Positions 15,847 through 23,966 are shown, numbered from the stretch's first letter. The stretch: DNA of 26,571 bases from MGBC120314 sp051877855 (GCA_051877855.1 JBJEJH010000045.1:1-26571); one strand, 5' to 3'. Notes: generated from the letters alone by a model not told the origin. Program-made: numbers and translations.

Positions 15847-18075
15847 ATGGAAAAAGAGAATTTACTTAACAAATTATATTACTCCCTATTAACGATGGTT
15901 ACTTATCTGGCATTTTTCTGGTTTGCAAAAGAGATCTTTGGTTTTGAACAGAAGGTGGCATCACAGGTATTCTGGTTAATGAACTACGGAATTTGCTGCC
16001 TTGTTTTCCATGTATTTCAGGAGAGAATCCTCTGGATAATCGGCAGTGTCTATATCGGAATAATGATCATTGTGACATATTATGCCACCAAAAGCATGAC
16101 AACAATCTTAATGATTGGAGTTACATTTTTGCTATATCTGATTATTTTCCGATGCATGAAGTATTCATTGGTAAGAGTTTTGGTAGGAATGGCAGGAATA
16201 GTCACCTTGCTTGCAGTGTTTTTTACCTTTGGAGATTGTGACAAAATCTTAATTGCACTTGTGGCGTTCCTTCTTTTGAATTCTATATCAGAGCTGCTGG
16301 TATTGGGTAAAATCAGCAAATGTAATAACCGGATGTTGTCGGTTATTTATATTATAGCGAGTACTTTGCTGGTCTTTACTCCCACGAAGGAAGAACCTTA
16401 CGGATGGGATTTTGTTTTTCGTATTGCGGAGTATGTGAGGGATACGGCAATTGATATCTATGATAGTTTCGAAAAGAGGGCAGTATTTGATTTTGGAAGA
16501 AATGGACTGAACTATATTGGATATTCCGAAAATATTGATGTATGGGAGGGGAATCTCAAGGATAATTATAGCAAAGTATTCATTGTGGATGGAAATAACA
16601 AAAAAGGATACCTTTATCTTGGCGGTAATGTTATGGATTCTTTCGACGGCGTAAGGTGGAGCAGCGAGGAAGAGGAAGTTTCCTATAGTGAGGACAATCA
16701 GCTATGGATGCTGCTTTATGCCTGCTTTTATCTGGGAGCGGATATGGATGAATTTATTAAGGTCCGGGATATTACGGTGACCTACGAGAATATACGTACC
16801 AATTCCATATTTCTTCCACGTAAAATCCTTGAATTACCGGAGGATCTTACAAGAGTGGGGGATAATCCAAGACTTAATAAGGCGCGAAGACAAGGATTTT
16901 CCTATAGCTGCAGGTATATGGATGTGGATTATGAAAATGCCGGAATGCAGAAAGTGCTGCTTCATTCCGAAGAAATTAAGTATGACAGGAAAATATGGGA
17001 AGAGATGGTGGATTACTGCAGGAAAGAATACAAAATCCAACCGAACATGAACTTTGAAGCCTTCTATAATACCATGAAGGTGGATGAAAAATCCATTCGA
17101 AAAAGATATTTAAAGGAGGATTATTATCTGTCAAGAAAAGTCCGGGATCTTGTGGATTCCCTGGTTACACAGGATGACAGAGAAATCCTTAAGTGTTTAA
17201 AGTTGCAGGAATACTTTTCTACCATCGACTATAGTACAGAGATTAGGGTTCCAAGAGGCAAAGATATTGTGGAGTGGTTCTTGTGCGAAAGTAAACAAGG
17301 GTATTGTGCACACTATGCAACGGCTCTTGCCTGTATGTTAAAGAATCAGAATATTCCTGCGCGGGTTGTAGAGGGATTTGTTATCAATAATGGTGAAAAG
17401 AATAAAAGCACTGTGCTGCAGCAACAGGCCCATGTATGGGTTGAAGCGTATATTACCGGAATTGGCTGGGTTCTCATGGATCCGACCAATCAGTATCCGG
17501 GCTGGGAGTTATTAAAGGATCCTGCATTTTTAGAAAATGAATCCACGAAGGTGGAAGACGAGACAATCATTTCACAGAGTGGGGAGGAAGTTGAGGAAGA
17601 AATATTAAGGTCGGAAGAGACGGATAATTTGGAAGATGATTCTTCCGATGAGGGGGATTTGGATGATAATAATAGTGAAGAAGAGAACTCGGAAGATTTA
17701 TTTGAAAGACTGAAGTTGTACAGTATTATTGCAGCGATAACGTTGGCATCTATCATACTGATGATCTTGGGAAATATAGCAATCAAAAGATATCGTATTA
17801 ATCACAGCAATAATCCGGAGGTGCTGATGAAAGAAATCCTTCGATTGTTCGGGAAAAAATATGGTGTAAGGAAAGAAAGCGAAACAATTGCTGAGTATAT
17901 CGGCCGGTTGGAACTTCCTGAGGAACAAGGGGATGTGATGAAGAACATAATAGTAGAAGAGATGCAGGGGCTGTGGTATGGAAATCAGGCGGTATCAGAG
18001 ACAACGATTACACAGATGAAACAAATGATTCAAACAGAAAATAATTCCCACGGGTTGTGGCCCGTGGGAAAATGA
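15847..18075 (+). CDS. Membrane-anchored transglutaminase-like protein (DUF3488/TgpA-like architecture)
   Basis: A 742-residue protein. About five or six hydrophobic helices occupy residues 10-190, followed by an extracytoplasmic region and a transglutaminase core. The catalytic triad is visible: Cys487 in QGYCAHYATAL, His529 in QAHVWVEAY and Asp545 in LMDPTNQYPGW. A very acidic Glu/Asp/Ser linker (about 560-615) leads to one more membrane helix (about 622-645) and a short C-terminal domain resembling DUF4129. The ATG at 15847 is chosen for its GAGG RBS (15835-15838) and because it follows the DUF58 stop by 4 nt. The enzyme may crosslink or cleave surface proteins; the substrate is unknown. 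Its last codons lie in a terminator-like hairpin. Confidence 0.9.
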   Translation: MEKENLLNKLYYSLLTMVTYLAFFWFAKEIFGFEQKVASQVFWLMNYGICCLVFHVFQERILWIIGSVYIGIMIIVTYYATKSMTTILMIGVTFLLYLIIFRCMKYSLVRVLVGMAGIVTLLAVFFTFGDCDKILIALVAFLLLNSISELLVLGKISKCNNRMLSVIYIIASTLLVFTPTKEEPYGWDFVFRIAEYVRDTAIDIYDSFEKRAVFDFGRNGLNYIGYSENIDVWEGNLKDNYSKVFIVDGNNKKGYLYLGGNVMDSFDGVRWSSEEEEVSYSEDNQLWMLLYACFYLGADMDEFIKVRDITVTYENIRTNSIFLPRKILELPEDLTRVGDNPRLNKARRQGFSYSCRYMDVDYENAGMQKVLLHSEEIKYDRKIWEEMVDYCRKEYKIQPNMNFEAFYNTMKVDEKSIRKRYLKEDYYLSRKVRDLVDSLVTQDDREILKCLKLQEYFSTIDYSTEIRVPRGKDIVEWFLCESKQGYCAHYATALACMLKNQNIPARVVEGFVINNGEKNKSTVLQQQAHVWVEAYITGIGWVLMDPTNQYPGWELLKDPAFLENESTKVEDETIISQSGEEVEEEILRSEETDNLEDDSSDEGDLDDNNSEEENSEDLFERLKLYSIIAAITLASIILMILGNIAIKRYRINHSNNPEVLMKEILRLFGKKYGVRKESETIAEYIGRLELPEEQGDVMKNIIVEEMQGLWYGNQAVSETTITQMKQMIQTENNSHGLWPVGK
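18045..18070. terminator. Hairpin between the convergent transglutaminase and PilZ genes
   Basis: TTCCCACGGG (18045-18054) and CCCGTGGGAA (18061-18070) form a perfect 10-bp GC-rich stem. Read on the minus strand it is followed by a T-rich tract (AATTATTTTCTGTTT) and lies about 30 nt after the PilZ stop, a good intrinsic terminator. On the + strand it lies inside the final codons of the transglutaminase gene and has no immediate T-run. Confidence 0.7.
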
Positions 18076-18101
18076 AGGGTCTATTGTATATTTTTTGTAT
18101 A

Positions 18102-18872
18102 TTAGCGATTGGATTTGGGTTCATCGTTGTCGTTATCAGAAGCGGAATTTCCACCGTTACGACCGGTTTGCATGCGCTCCCGTTGTTTTAGGGCAATGTA
18201 TTTTTCAAGATTGCTTTGGTTGTTGCAGGACATAATCCTGCAGCCGATAACTTTGCTTTTGTCATCCACTTCCTCGATACGAACAATTCTGGCATTAACG
18301 GAGAACCTCAATTCCCGCACCTGGCGGGTGTAGCGGTCAACCTGTTTATCCGAGAAGGAAATACGGGCGGTGTCGCCAATTTTACATTCATAATCTAATC
18401 CCGTTACAAAACCGATTCCGCTCAAGCTGATATCTTTGATAACAACATCCCGGGCTGCCCGATTAAGCCCCAGCTGGGCAATTCCATCAATGCCGAGCCA
18501 CAGGCGGTACTCCTGGCGGCGATTATAGGGAGCCATATTTTTATCACTGAAAATAATATGATATTCACTGCCGGTAGGCAATTTGATGGCGTTGATCTGA
18601 ATATCGTTAAACAGATATGGCTTGTTGTCCACAGTGCAATCCAGGATATACTGGATATTCCCCACAGGGAAGCCAACAACGTTATCATCCTCTTTGATAA
18701 CATCCACAACCACAAAGAATTTATTGGTATAAGTTTTTCGAAGTTTGTCAATTATTTTTATTTCTTCCTCACTGGTAATCTCAGCAGCCTTCGTGGTGAA
18801 GGTGATGCTGTTTGGACCTCTGTGCACCAGTATGGTAATTTCCGTATTTGGTGGTATTTCACTTATAAGCAT
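18102..18872 (-). CDS. PilZ-domain protein (probable c-di-GMP receptor)
   Basis: A 256-residue soluble protein. The N-terminal domain (about 1-110) resembles the YcgR-like N-terminal fold. The PilZ domain begins with RQEYR (RxxxR, Arg119-Arg123) and has DISLSG (DxSxxG, residues 147-152), the two motifs that bind cyclic di-GMP. The polar tail (SASDNDNDEPKSNR) looks disordered. YcgR-like proteins brake flagella or tune exopolysaccharide production. It is divergent from a GGDEF cyclase gene, which strengthens the c-di-GMP link. A weak minus-strand promoter, TTGTGA with TAATCT at 17-bp spacing (18932-18960), lies upstream. The output partner is not encoded here. Confidence 0.9.
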   Translation of the reverse strand: MLISEIPPNTEITILVHRGPNSITFTTKAAEITSEEEIKIIDKLRKTYTNKFFVVVDVIKEDDNVVGFPVGNIQYILDCTVDNKPYLFNDIQINAIKLPTGSEYHIIFSDKNMAPYNRRQEYRLWLGIDGIAQLGLNRAARDVVIKDISLSGIGFVTGLDYECKIGDTARISFSDKQVDRYTRQVRELRFSVNARIVRIEEVDDKSKVIGCRIMSCNNQSNLEKYIALKQRERMQTGRNGGNSASDNDNDEPKSNR

Positions 18873-18967
18873 AAAGCACTCTCATCTCTTTTAAGGTAAC
18901 AATAAAAAATCCGTTTAAAGTCTTCTTTAATAGATTATCAAATCTTTAACCGTTTCACAATGAATAT

Positions 18968-18997
18968 TTGTAAAAAGTAATGAAAATATGATATAAT
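18968..18997 (+). promoter_or_regulatory. Promoter of the GGDEF gene
   Basis: TTGTAA (18968-18973) and a perfect TATAAT (18992-18997) are 18 bp apart. The transcript would start near 19004, about 40 nt before the ATG, and probably runs through the dehydrogenase gene. Confidence 0.7.
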
Positions 18998-19045
18998 GAA
19001 TTAACTAATCTGAAGAAAAATAGGATTAGATTGGGAGATGATAAG

Positions 19046-20122
19046 ATGAAAGCAAAGTTACTATTGGAGGATGAATTTTTTGCAGAAAGAGATTTAACCT
19101 ATTCTTATGATGCATTGACCGGGGTTTTGAACCGGGAAACCATTTTGGAATATGGACGGAATCTGCAGGAACAAAACACACCCTTTGCCATGTTAATTTG
19201 TGATTTAGATAATTTCAAGTATGTAAATGATAATTATGGTCACAAAGTTGGTGATAAGATTCTGATCAATGTCGCAGAAGGGCTTATGAAAGTGGCTGAA
19301 GATAAAGCGGTTGTAGGAAGATTTGGTGGTGATGAATTCATCATTATTGTACCGAATACGGTGGAATATGATGATTTATGGAAATTCTGCCAGAAAGTTA
19401 ATTTTAGCGTGAATGCCCTGAACATTGATGAATTGCGTGGTGCCGGTCTTACCATGACCGTGGGCGCATCCCGTTATCCGTTAGATGAACAGGACTGCGA
19501 GAAATTATTTACGACGGCGGATAAGGCATTGTATCGGGGTAAGCAGAAGGGACGTAATTGTTTTATTATCTATCTGCCTGAAAAGCATGCAAATATTAAG
19601 ATTGGTGAAGAAGGAAAAGCGATGTTTAGTTCCATGGATATGAATAGTAAGATCTATGGAATCATGACACATTCTCTGAATGTAAAGGAAAATATAGACG
19701 GAGTGCTGCGGTACCTGTCATCAACATTAATGATTGATCATCTATGTATTCAATCCACACAGAAAATATGTGAGACGGTGGTGTATCCGTTGTCACCGGT
19801 GCAGATGTTCTCCTATATTCCTTATGAAGAATTGAATTCACGTGTGAATAGTAACGGAATTTGTGTCATGAATCAGTTATCGATGATTAAGGGATTAGAG
19901 ACGACCAGTTTTTATCGGTGCTTTGAAAAGCAGGGTGTTGGGGGCTGTGTTCTTGTAAGAATAGAGGCCTTTGATCAGGTATATGGATTTTTGAGAGCGG
20001 AATCCGCAAGTGCAGTGGGAAGAATCTGGCAGAATACGGAGATTGATTATTTAGTAGTCTTTGCCAAGTTGTTAGGTGTAATACTGTATTTTACCAAATC
20101 TGATTTGGATGAACTATTTTAA
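19046..20122 (+). CDS. Diguanylate cyclase with C-terminal GAF-like domain
   Basis: A 358-residue protein. The GGDEF domain is at the N-terminus (about 20-180): DALTGVLNR, the metal/substrate motif CDLDNFKYVND and intact GGDEF at residues 94-98, so it should make cyclic di-GMP from two GTP. At the usual inhibitory I-site position upstream of GGDEF the sequence is EDKA rather than RxxD, so product inhibition is not expected. Residues about 200-355 look like a GAF-type sensory domain (weaker call). The order, catalytic domain first and sensor last, is the reverse of the usual arrangement. The ATG at 19046 is chosen over a TTG at 19031 because GGGAG (19033-19037) is ideally spaced. It is divergent from a PilZ gene. 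Confidence 0.9.
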   Translation: MKAKLLLEDEFFAERDLTYSYDALTGVLNRETILEYGRNLQEQNTPFAMLICDLDNFKYVNDNYGHKVGDKILINVAEGLMKVAEDKAVVGRFGGDEFIIIVPNTVEYDDLWKFCQKVNFSVNALNIDELRGAGLTMTVGASRYPLDEQDCEKLFTTADKALYRGKQKGRNCFIIYLPEKHANIKIGEEGKAMFSSMDMNSKIYGIMTHSLNVKENIDGVLRYLSSTLMIDHLCIQSTQKICETVVYPLSPVQMFSYIPYEELNSRVNSNGICVMNQLSMIKGLETTSFYRCFEKQGVGGCVLVRIEAFDQVYGFLRAESASAVGRIWQNTEIDYLVVFAKLLGVILYFTKSDLDELF

Positions 20123-20137
20123 TTGAAGGAGGCGCGC

Positions 20138-21316
20138 ATGAATAATTTTATTTATGAGACACCAACCAAGGTGTATTTTGGTAGGGATGAAGAGAAAAAA
20201 GTTGGTAAGATCATAAAGGAGTTTGGTGCCAGGAAGGTCCTTATTCATTATGGTGGACAGTCTGCAAAAAAGAGTGGATTACTGGATCGTGTTAAACAGT
20301 ACCTGGAGGAAGAAGGGATTGCCTATGTGGAACTTGGCGGCGTGGTTGCCAATCCACAGCTTAGCCTGGTTCGGGAAGGAATTGAACTTTGTAAGCGAGA
20401 GGGTGTTGATTTTGTTCTTGCAGTGGGCGGAGGATCCGTTTTGGATTCGGCCAAGGATATTGCCAATGGTGTGGCGAATCCGGAAGTAGATGTGTGGGAT
20501 TTCTCTCTGGGTGTGGCTGCACCGACGAGAACCCTTAAGAAAGGTGCAATTCTCACGCTGGCAGCAGCAGGTTCGGAAATGTCGAATTCCTGTGTAATTA
20601 CGGATTTGGATCATAATTGTAAGAGAGGTTATGGAAGTCCTTTTAACCGTATGGATTTTGCCATCGAGAACCCGGAACTTACCTATAGTGTCAATGCATA
20701 TCAGACAGCATGTGGTGCAGTGGATATCGCCATGCATACCATCGAAAGATATTTTTGTCCGGGAGAAGATACTTATCTTACGGATGCGATTGCGGAGGCG
20801 GTGATTCGCAGCACGATTAAAGCCGGGAAGGATGCCATTGAGGATCCTATGAATTATGAGGCCAGAGCCAATATGATGTGGGCATCATCTCTTGCACATA
20901 ATGGTTTGACCCAATGCGGAAGAAGCTTCCAGCTCACCGTGCATCAGTTTGAACATGAGGTGTCCGGATTCTATCCTGAGGTTGCCCACGGTGCAGGTCT
21001 TGCAGCACTCTGGTGCAGTTGGGCAAGATATGTCTATGATGCCAATGTTCCGCGATTCTTACAGTATGCTCATAATGTATGGGGTGTTGAGATTGATTTT
21101 GAACATCCGGAAAAGACCATCAATAAAGCGATTGATATGCAGGAGGATTACTATCGTTCCATTGGCATGCCAACCAGTCTTCGGGAATTAGAAATCAAGG
21201 AAGAGGATCTTCCAAAGTTAGCCCTTGCCTGCAGCAGGAATAAGGGTCGTGTATTGGATGGATACAAGAAGCTTGGCTACGAGGAAATGTTGGAGATATA
21301 CAAGATGGCTTACTAA
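20138..21316 (+). CDS. Iron-containing alcohol dehydrogenase (butanol dehydrogenase-like)
   Basis: A 392-residue group III alcohol dehydrogenase. The N-terminus MNNFIYETPTKVYFG and the nucleotide-binding GGGSVLDSAKD resemble the NAD(P)H-dependent butanol dehydrogenases of Clostridia. Metal ligand candidates are Asp196 and His200 (DIAMH), His269 (or His273) in VHQFEHE and His284 in VAHGAGLA. The role is reduction of an aldehyde to alcohol in fermentation or aldehyde detoxification; the substrate cannot be fixed from sequence. A strong RBS AAGGAGG (20126-20132) lies 5 nt before the chosen ATG. It begins 15 nt after the diguanylate cyclase stop and is probably cotranscribed, though the functional link is not obvious. 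A terminator follows. Confidence 0.93.
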   Translation: MNNFIYETPTKVYFGRDEEKKVGKIIKEFGARKVLIHYGGQSAKKSGLLDRVKQYLEEEGIAYVELGGVVANPQLSLVREGIELCKREGVDFVLAVGGGSVLDSAKDIANGVANPEVDVWDFSLGVAAPTRTLKKGAILTLAAAGSEMSNSCVITDLDHNCKRGYGSPFNRMDFAIENPELTYSVNAYQTACGAVDIAMHTIERYFCPGEDTYLTDAIAEAVIRSTIKAGKDAIEDPMNYEARANMMWASSLAHNGLTQCGRSFQLTVHQFEHEVSGFYPEVAHGAGLAALWCSWARYVYDANVPRFLQYAHNVWGVEIDFEHPEKTINKAIDMQEDYYRSIGMPTSLRELEIKEEDLPKLALACSRNKGRVLDGYKKLGYEEMLEIYKMAY

Positions 21317-21370
21317 TTTGAAATTTCGGATAAATAAGTTTCAACATACAATAATATATATAATTAGAAG

Positions 21371-21407
21371 ATGCCTTCACATTTTTCATGTGGAGGTATT
21401 TTTTCTT
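21371..21407 (+). terminator. Intrinsic terminator after the alcohol dehydrogenase
   Basis: ATGCCTTCACAT (21371-21382) pairs with ATGTGGAGGTAT (21388-21399) through 12 pairs including two G-U, followed by a T-run (TTTTTCTT). Confidence 0.85.
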
Positions 21408-21436
21408 AAAAAATCTCTATAATATGGAAATTTTTC

Positions 21437-21464
21437 TTGTGTAATTCATTTTCGATGCTATAAT
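21437..21464 (+). promoter_or_regulatory. Probable promoter of the antiporter gene
   Basis: TTGTGT (21437-21442) and perfect TATAAT (21459-21464) are 16 bp apart, with the start near 21471, about 30 nt before the ATG. Confidence 0.6.
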
Positions 21465-21500
21465 GGTAGACGTTGAAAAACAGAAAGAGAGAGAGCGTTT

Positions 21501-22679
21501 ATGGAAAACTATACTTATTTATTAGTCATTGCGATTATTTTAATATCCACAAAGTTATTGGGTATCGTCAGTGAAAAGGTACATATGCCACAGGTGGTTG
21601 GTGCGCTTCTTGCGGGTATTATCCTCGGACCAAGCGGCCTTGGAATTCTTGAAAGCACGGACTTTATCGTGAAGGCGGCAGAAATTGGAGTTATCATGCT
21701 GATGTTCACTGCCGGTATCGATACAGATATTGAGGAATTGAAGAATACCGGACTTCAGGCCTGCGTTGTTGCGGTGATGGGTGTATTTGTTCCCCTCATT
21801 ATGTGTGGTGCATGGTATTTTTGTTTTTATCGTCTGGATTTTACAGTTTATGATGTATTGAAGGCTGCCTTTGTCGGATCTGTATTTGCAGCGACTTCGG
21901 TTAGTATCACTGTGGAGACATTGAATGAAATGGGTAAGATTAAGAGCCGTACCGGAACAACACTCCTTAGTGCAGCTTTGATTGATGATATTATCGGCAT
22001 CGTTGTATTGTCCGTTCTTACAGGACTTTCATCCGGTGAGGGAAATGTCCTTTTGGTCATCGTAAAGATTTTGTTGTTCTTTGTATTTGTTGTGGTGGTT
22101 GGCATTATCTTTAATAAGGTGTTTAAGTACATTTCGAAGAAGCATTGGCACAGTCGCCGTGTTGCTACCTGGGCATTGGCATTCTGCTTTGTTATGGCTT
22201 ATTGCGCGGAGCGGATTTTCGGTGTAGCAGATATTACAGGAGCATTTTTCGCCGGTTTGATTCTTTGTAATATTGCAAAATCACGTCAGTTTATTGCGAA
22301 GAAGGTTACCGTTGCCTCATATATTATTTTTACACCGATCTTCTTTGCAAGTGTCGGTATGAAAACGGATCTTAAGACCATGAATATGCAGCTTGTGGTT
22401 TTTGCCTTAGTTCTGGTTTTATTTGCGATTGCTTCCAAGATTATTGGTTGTGGTCTTGGTGCAAAGCTTTGCGGTATGTCCGGTCACCAGTCATTGGTTG
22501 TAGGTATCGGTATGGTAGCCCGTAGTGAAGTTGCCCTGATGGTAGCACAGAAGGGTATTAACGCGGGAATGATTGATGCGGCGATTTTGCCGGCAATCGT
22601 ACTTACGGTTATTGTGTCTGCACTGGCAACACCGGTTCTTTTGAAGCTTGCGATTTCAAAGGGGCCTGAGTTAGTATAG
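21501..22679 (+). CDS. Cation:proton antiporter, CPA2 family (Kef/NapA type)
   Basis: A 392-residue integral membrane protein with about 12-13 hydrophobic helices across its whole length. The CPA2 fingerprint is clear: HMPQVVGALLAGIILGPSGLG near the N-terminus, ATSVSITVETL, and the ion-binding aspartate pair in LIDDIIGIVVL (about residues 160-165). It ends after the last helix and lacks the C-terminal TrkA-N/RCK domain of Kef potassium channels, so it is likely a Na+/H+ or K+/H+ antiporter of pH or salt homeostasis. The RBS is weak (AGAGAGAG, 21487-21494). The ion cannot be assigned from sequence alone. Confidence 0.93.
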   Translation: MENYTYLLVIAIILISTKLLGIVSEKVHMPQVVGALLAGIILGPSGLGILESTDFIVKAAEIGVIMLMFTAGIDTDIEELKNTGLQACVVAVMGVFVPLIMCGAWYFCFYRLDFTVYDVLKAAFVGSVFAATSVSITVETLNEMGKIKSRTGTTLLSAALIDDIIGIVVLSVLTGLSSGEGNVLLVIVKILLFFVFVVVVGIIFNKVFKYISKKHWHSRRVATWALAFCFVMAYCAERIFGVADITGAFFAGLILCNIAKSRQFIAKKVTVASYIIFTPIFFASVGMKTDLKTMNMQLVVFALVLVLFAIASKIIGCGLGAKLCGMSGHQSLVVGIGMVARSEVALMVAQKGINAGMIDAAILPAIVLTVIVSALATPVLLKLAISKGPELV

Positions 22680-22718
22680 TTGAGATTGATATTACAGGCG
22701 ATGGTTTACAATAAAAAG

Positions 22719-22741
22719 CACCGGTGATGATGGAACCGGTG
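22719..22741. repeat. Short GC-rich hairpin before the PD-(D/E)XK gene
   Basis: CACCGGT (22719-22725) and ACCGGTG (22735-22741) are perfect reverse complements around a 9-nt loop. It ends immediately before the RBS GGGGG (22744-22748) of the next gene and has no T-run, so it may influence translation or mRNA decay rather than termination. Confidence 0.6.
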
Positions 22742-22752
22742 TCGGGGGAAAT

Positions 22753-23343
22753 ATGACGGATCAGGAAATGCTTTATGACGCAGATATGCGTGAGATCTTA
22801 TTTGAAACATTTGAAAATACAGGAGAGCGTCTTCGAATCTTCGAGGAACTGGTCATCGGAAAGAGTCGTGGAGATGCCATTATCGTGAAGGAAAATGAGA
22901 TGATCGGTGTGGAGATTAAGAGCGATAAGGATAGTCTGGTGCGTCTTAAGACCCAGGTAAAAAACTACGAACGTTTCTGTAATAAATGTTACCTTGCCAC
23001 GGGAATTCACTATATTGATAAGGTTGAGGAAGTGATTCCCCCATACTGGGGAATCTTTGATATCACGAAGGATGAGGAAGGCAGGCTTCACATTGAGATG
23101 TACCGTGAGGCCGGTCCCATTCAGGGGGAACGCCCTAAGAATAAACTGAAGAATCAGATGAATCTTCTCTGGCGCATGGAACTGATTCGTATTGTGAAAG
23201 CCTATAAACTTGGTGGTGTAACAAAAAGGAATAAGATCGAGCTTAAGAACCTCATCATTGATAAGCTGGGGCAGGAGGAAGCAAGACGTCTGACCTTTGA
23301 TGCGTTGATTGAAAGAGATTATAGTATATTTGAAAATCAATAA
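22753..23343 (+). CDS. sce7726/MmcB-like protein with PD-(D/E)XK nuclease-type core
   Basis: A 196-residue soluble protein. Residues about 30-85 contain GKSRGDAIIV then IGVEIKSDKDSLVRL, with Asp41, Glu54 and Lys56 forming the D...ExK pattern of the PD-(D/E)XK nuclease fold, followed by QVKNYERFCNKCYLATG. This layout matches small bacterial proteins of the sce7726 and MmcB groups, implicated by homology in DNA handling. The C-terminal third (about 125-196) is basic and helical and may bind nucleic acid. No methylase, helicase or other partner is adjacent, so it appears to be an orphan. The fold inference is moderate; a biological role is not assigned. Confidence 0.7.
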   Translation: MTDQEMLYDADMREILFETFENTGERLRIFEELVIGKSRGDAIIVKENEMIGVEIKSDKDSLVRLKTQVKNYERFCNKCYLATGIHYIDKVEEVIPPYWGIFDITKDEEGRLHIEMYREAGPIQGERPKNKLKNQMNLLWRMELIRIVKAYKLGGVTKRNKIELKNLIIDKLGQEEARRLTFDALIERDYSIFENQ

Positions 23344-23371
23344 ATATTTATCGAAAAACAATAAAATTATA

Positions 23372-23430
23372 TTGACATTTAATAAAGGCAGTGGTAATAT
23401 CTGGATAAAGACAGAGAAACCACTGCCTTT
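23372..23430 (+). promoter_or_regulatory. Strong promoter inside a 12-bp perfect dyad, upstream of the DUF2975/XRE cluster
   Basis: A consensus -35 TTGACA (23372-23377) and TAATAT (23395-23400) are 17 bp apart, with the start expected near 23407. AAAGGCAGTGGT (23384-23395) and ACCACTGCCTTT (23419-23430) are exact reverse complements centred on 23407. The left arm fills the promoter spacer and is not transcribed from this start, so the dyad looks like a DNA operator. A second inverted repeat (23430-23439 with 23449-23458, one G-U) follows in the leader. Confidence 0.7.
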
Positions 23431-23509
23431 TGCCGCAAAAGAGAGGCGTTTGTGGCAAAAGATGCAGCAGGGTGGACTGAAATAAATAAAAGGAGTTAAG
23501 GAGATCTTA

Positions 23510-23956
23510 ATGAAGAACAGATTAACCATATTTACCAAAATCCTGTTGGATATCATGTTTTTTGGAGGAATTGTAACAATCTTTTTAGTACCGTTGCTTT
23601 ACAAATTGGTAATGCCTTATGAGCCACAGATTGCGGAGCATTATATTGTGCTGTGTGTGATTTTAATGATCTGTGGAATGTTTGCTGTATTGATTCTGTG
23701 GGAACTTCGCAAGATGTTTGCTACCGTCATTGCAGAAGACTGTTTCGTGGAGGCAAATGTCTTGAGCCTTAAGCGTATGGGAAACTATAGTTTTGGCATT
23801 GCCATTACTACACTGGCAAGATTATTTTGTTATTTGAATTCGGCAGTATTTGTAATTATTATTGTATTTGTGATTGCGGGACTTTTCAGTAAGGTACTGG
23901 CAGGAGTTTTTAATCAGGCAGTTACTTACAAATTAGAAAATGATTTAACGATATAG
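23510..23956 (+). CDS. DUF2975 membrane protein
   Basis: A 148-residue protein with four predicted membrane helices: about 8-30, 45-63, 85-105 and 110-132. The pattern, including ELRKMFATVIAEDCFVEANV between helices 2 and 3, fits the DUF2975 family, whose members are regularly encoded directly before a small Cro/CI-type regulator, as here. Function is unknown. RBS AAGGAG (23498-23503) lies 6 nt before the ATG. The stop codon overlaps the RBS of the regulator gene, so the pair is probably translated together. The operator-like dyad upstream may be the target of that regulator. Confidence 0.82.
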   Translation: MKNRLTIFTKILLDIMFFGGIVTIFLVPLLYKLVMPYEPQIAEHYIVLCVILMICGMFAVLILWELRKMFATVIAEDCFVEANVLSLKRMGNYSFGIAITTLARLFCYLNSAVFVIIIVFVIAGLFSKVLAGVFNQAVTYKLENDLTI

Positions 23957-23966
23957 GAGGCGGGGA

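Noticed and set aside
20279..20737. Long antisense reading frame (about 152 codons) inside the alcohol dehydrogenase gene.
   Set aside because: It lies wholly opposite a well-conserved gene, has no RBS and its translation is Cys/His/Ile-rich with no family resemblance; it is a shadow frame.
22798..23556. Long antisense reading frame (about 252 codons) opposite the PD-(D/E)XK gene.
   Set aside because: It overlaps a good sense gene and the promoter/dyad region and shows no recognisable domain.
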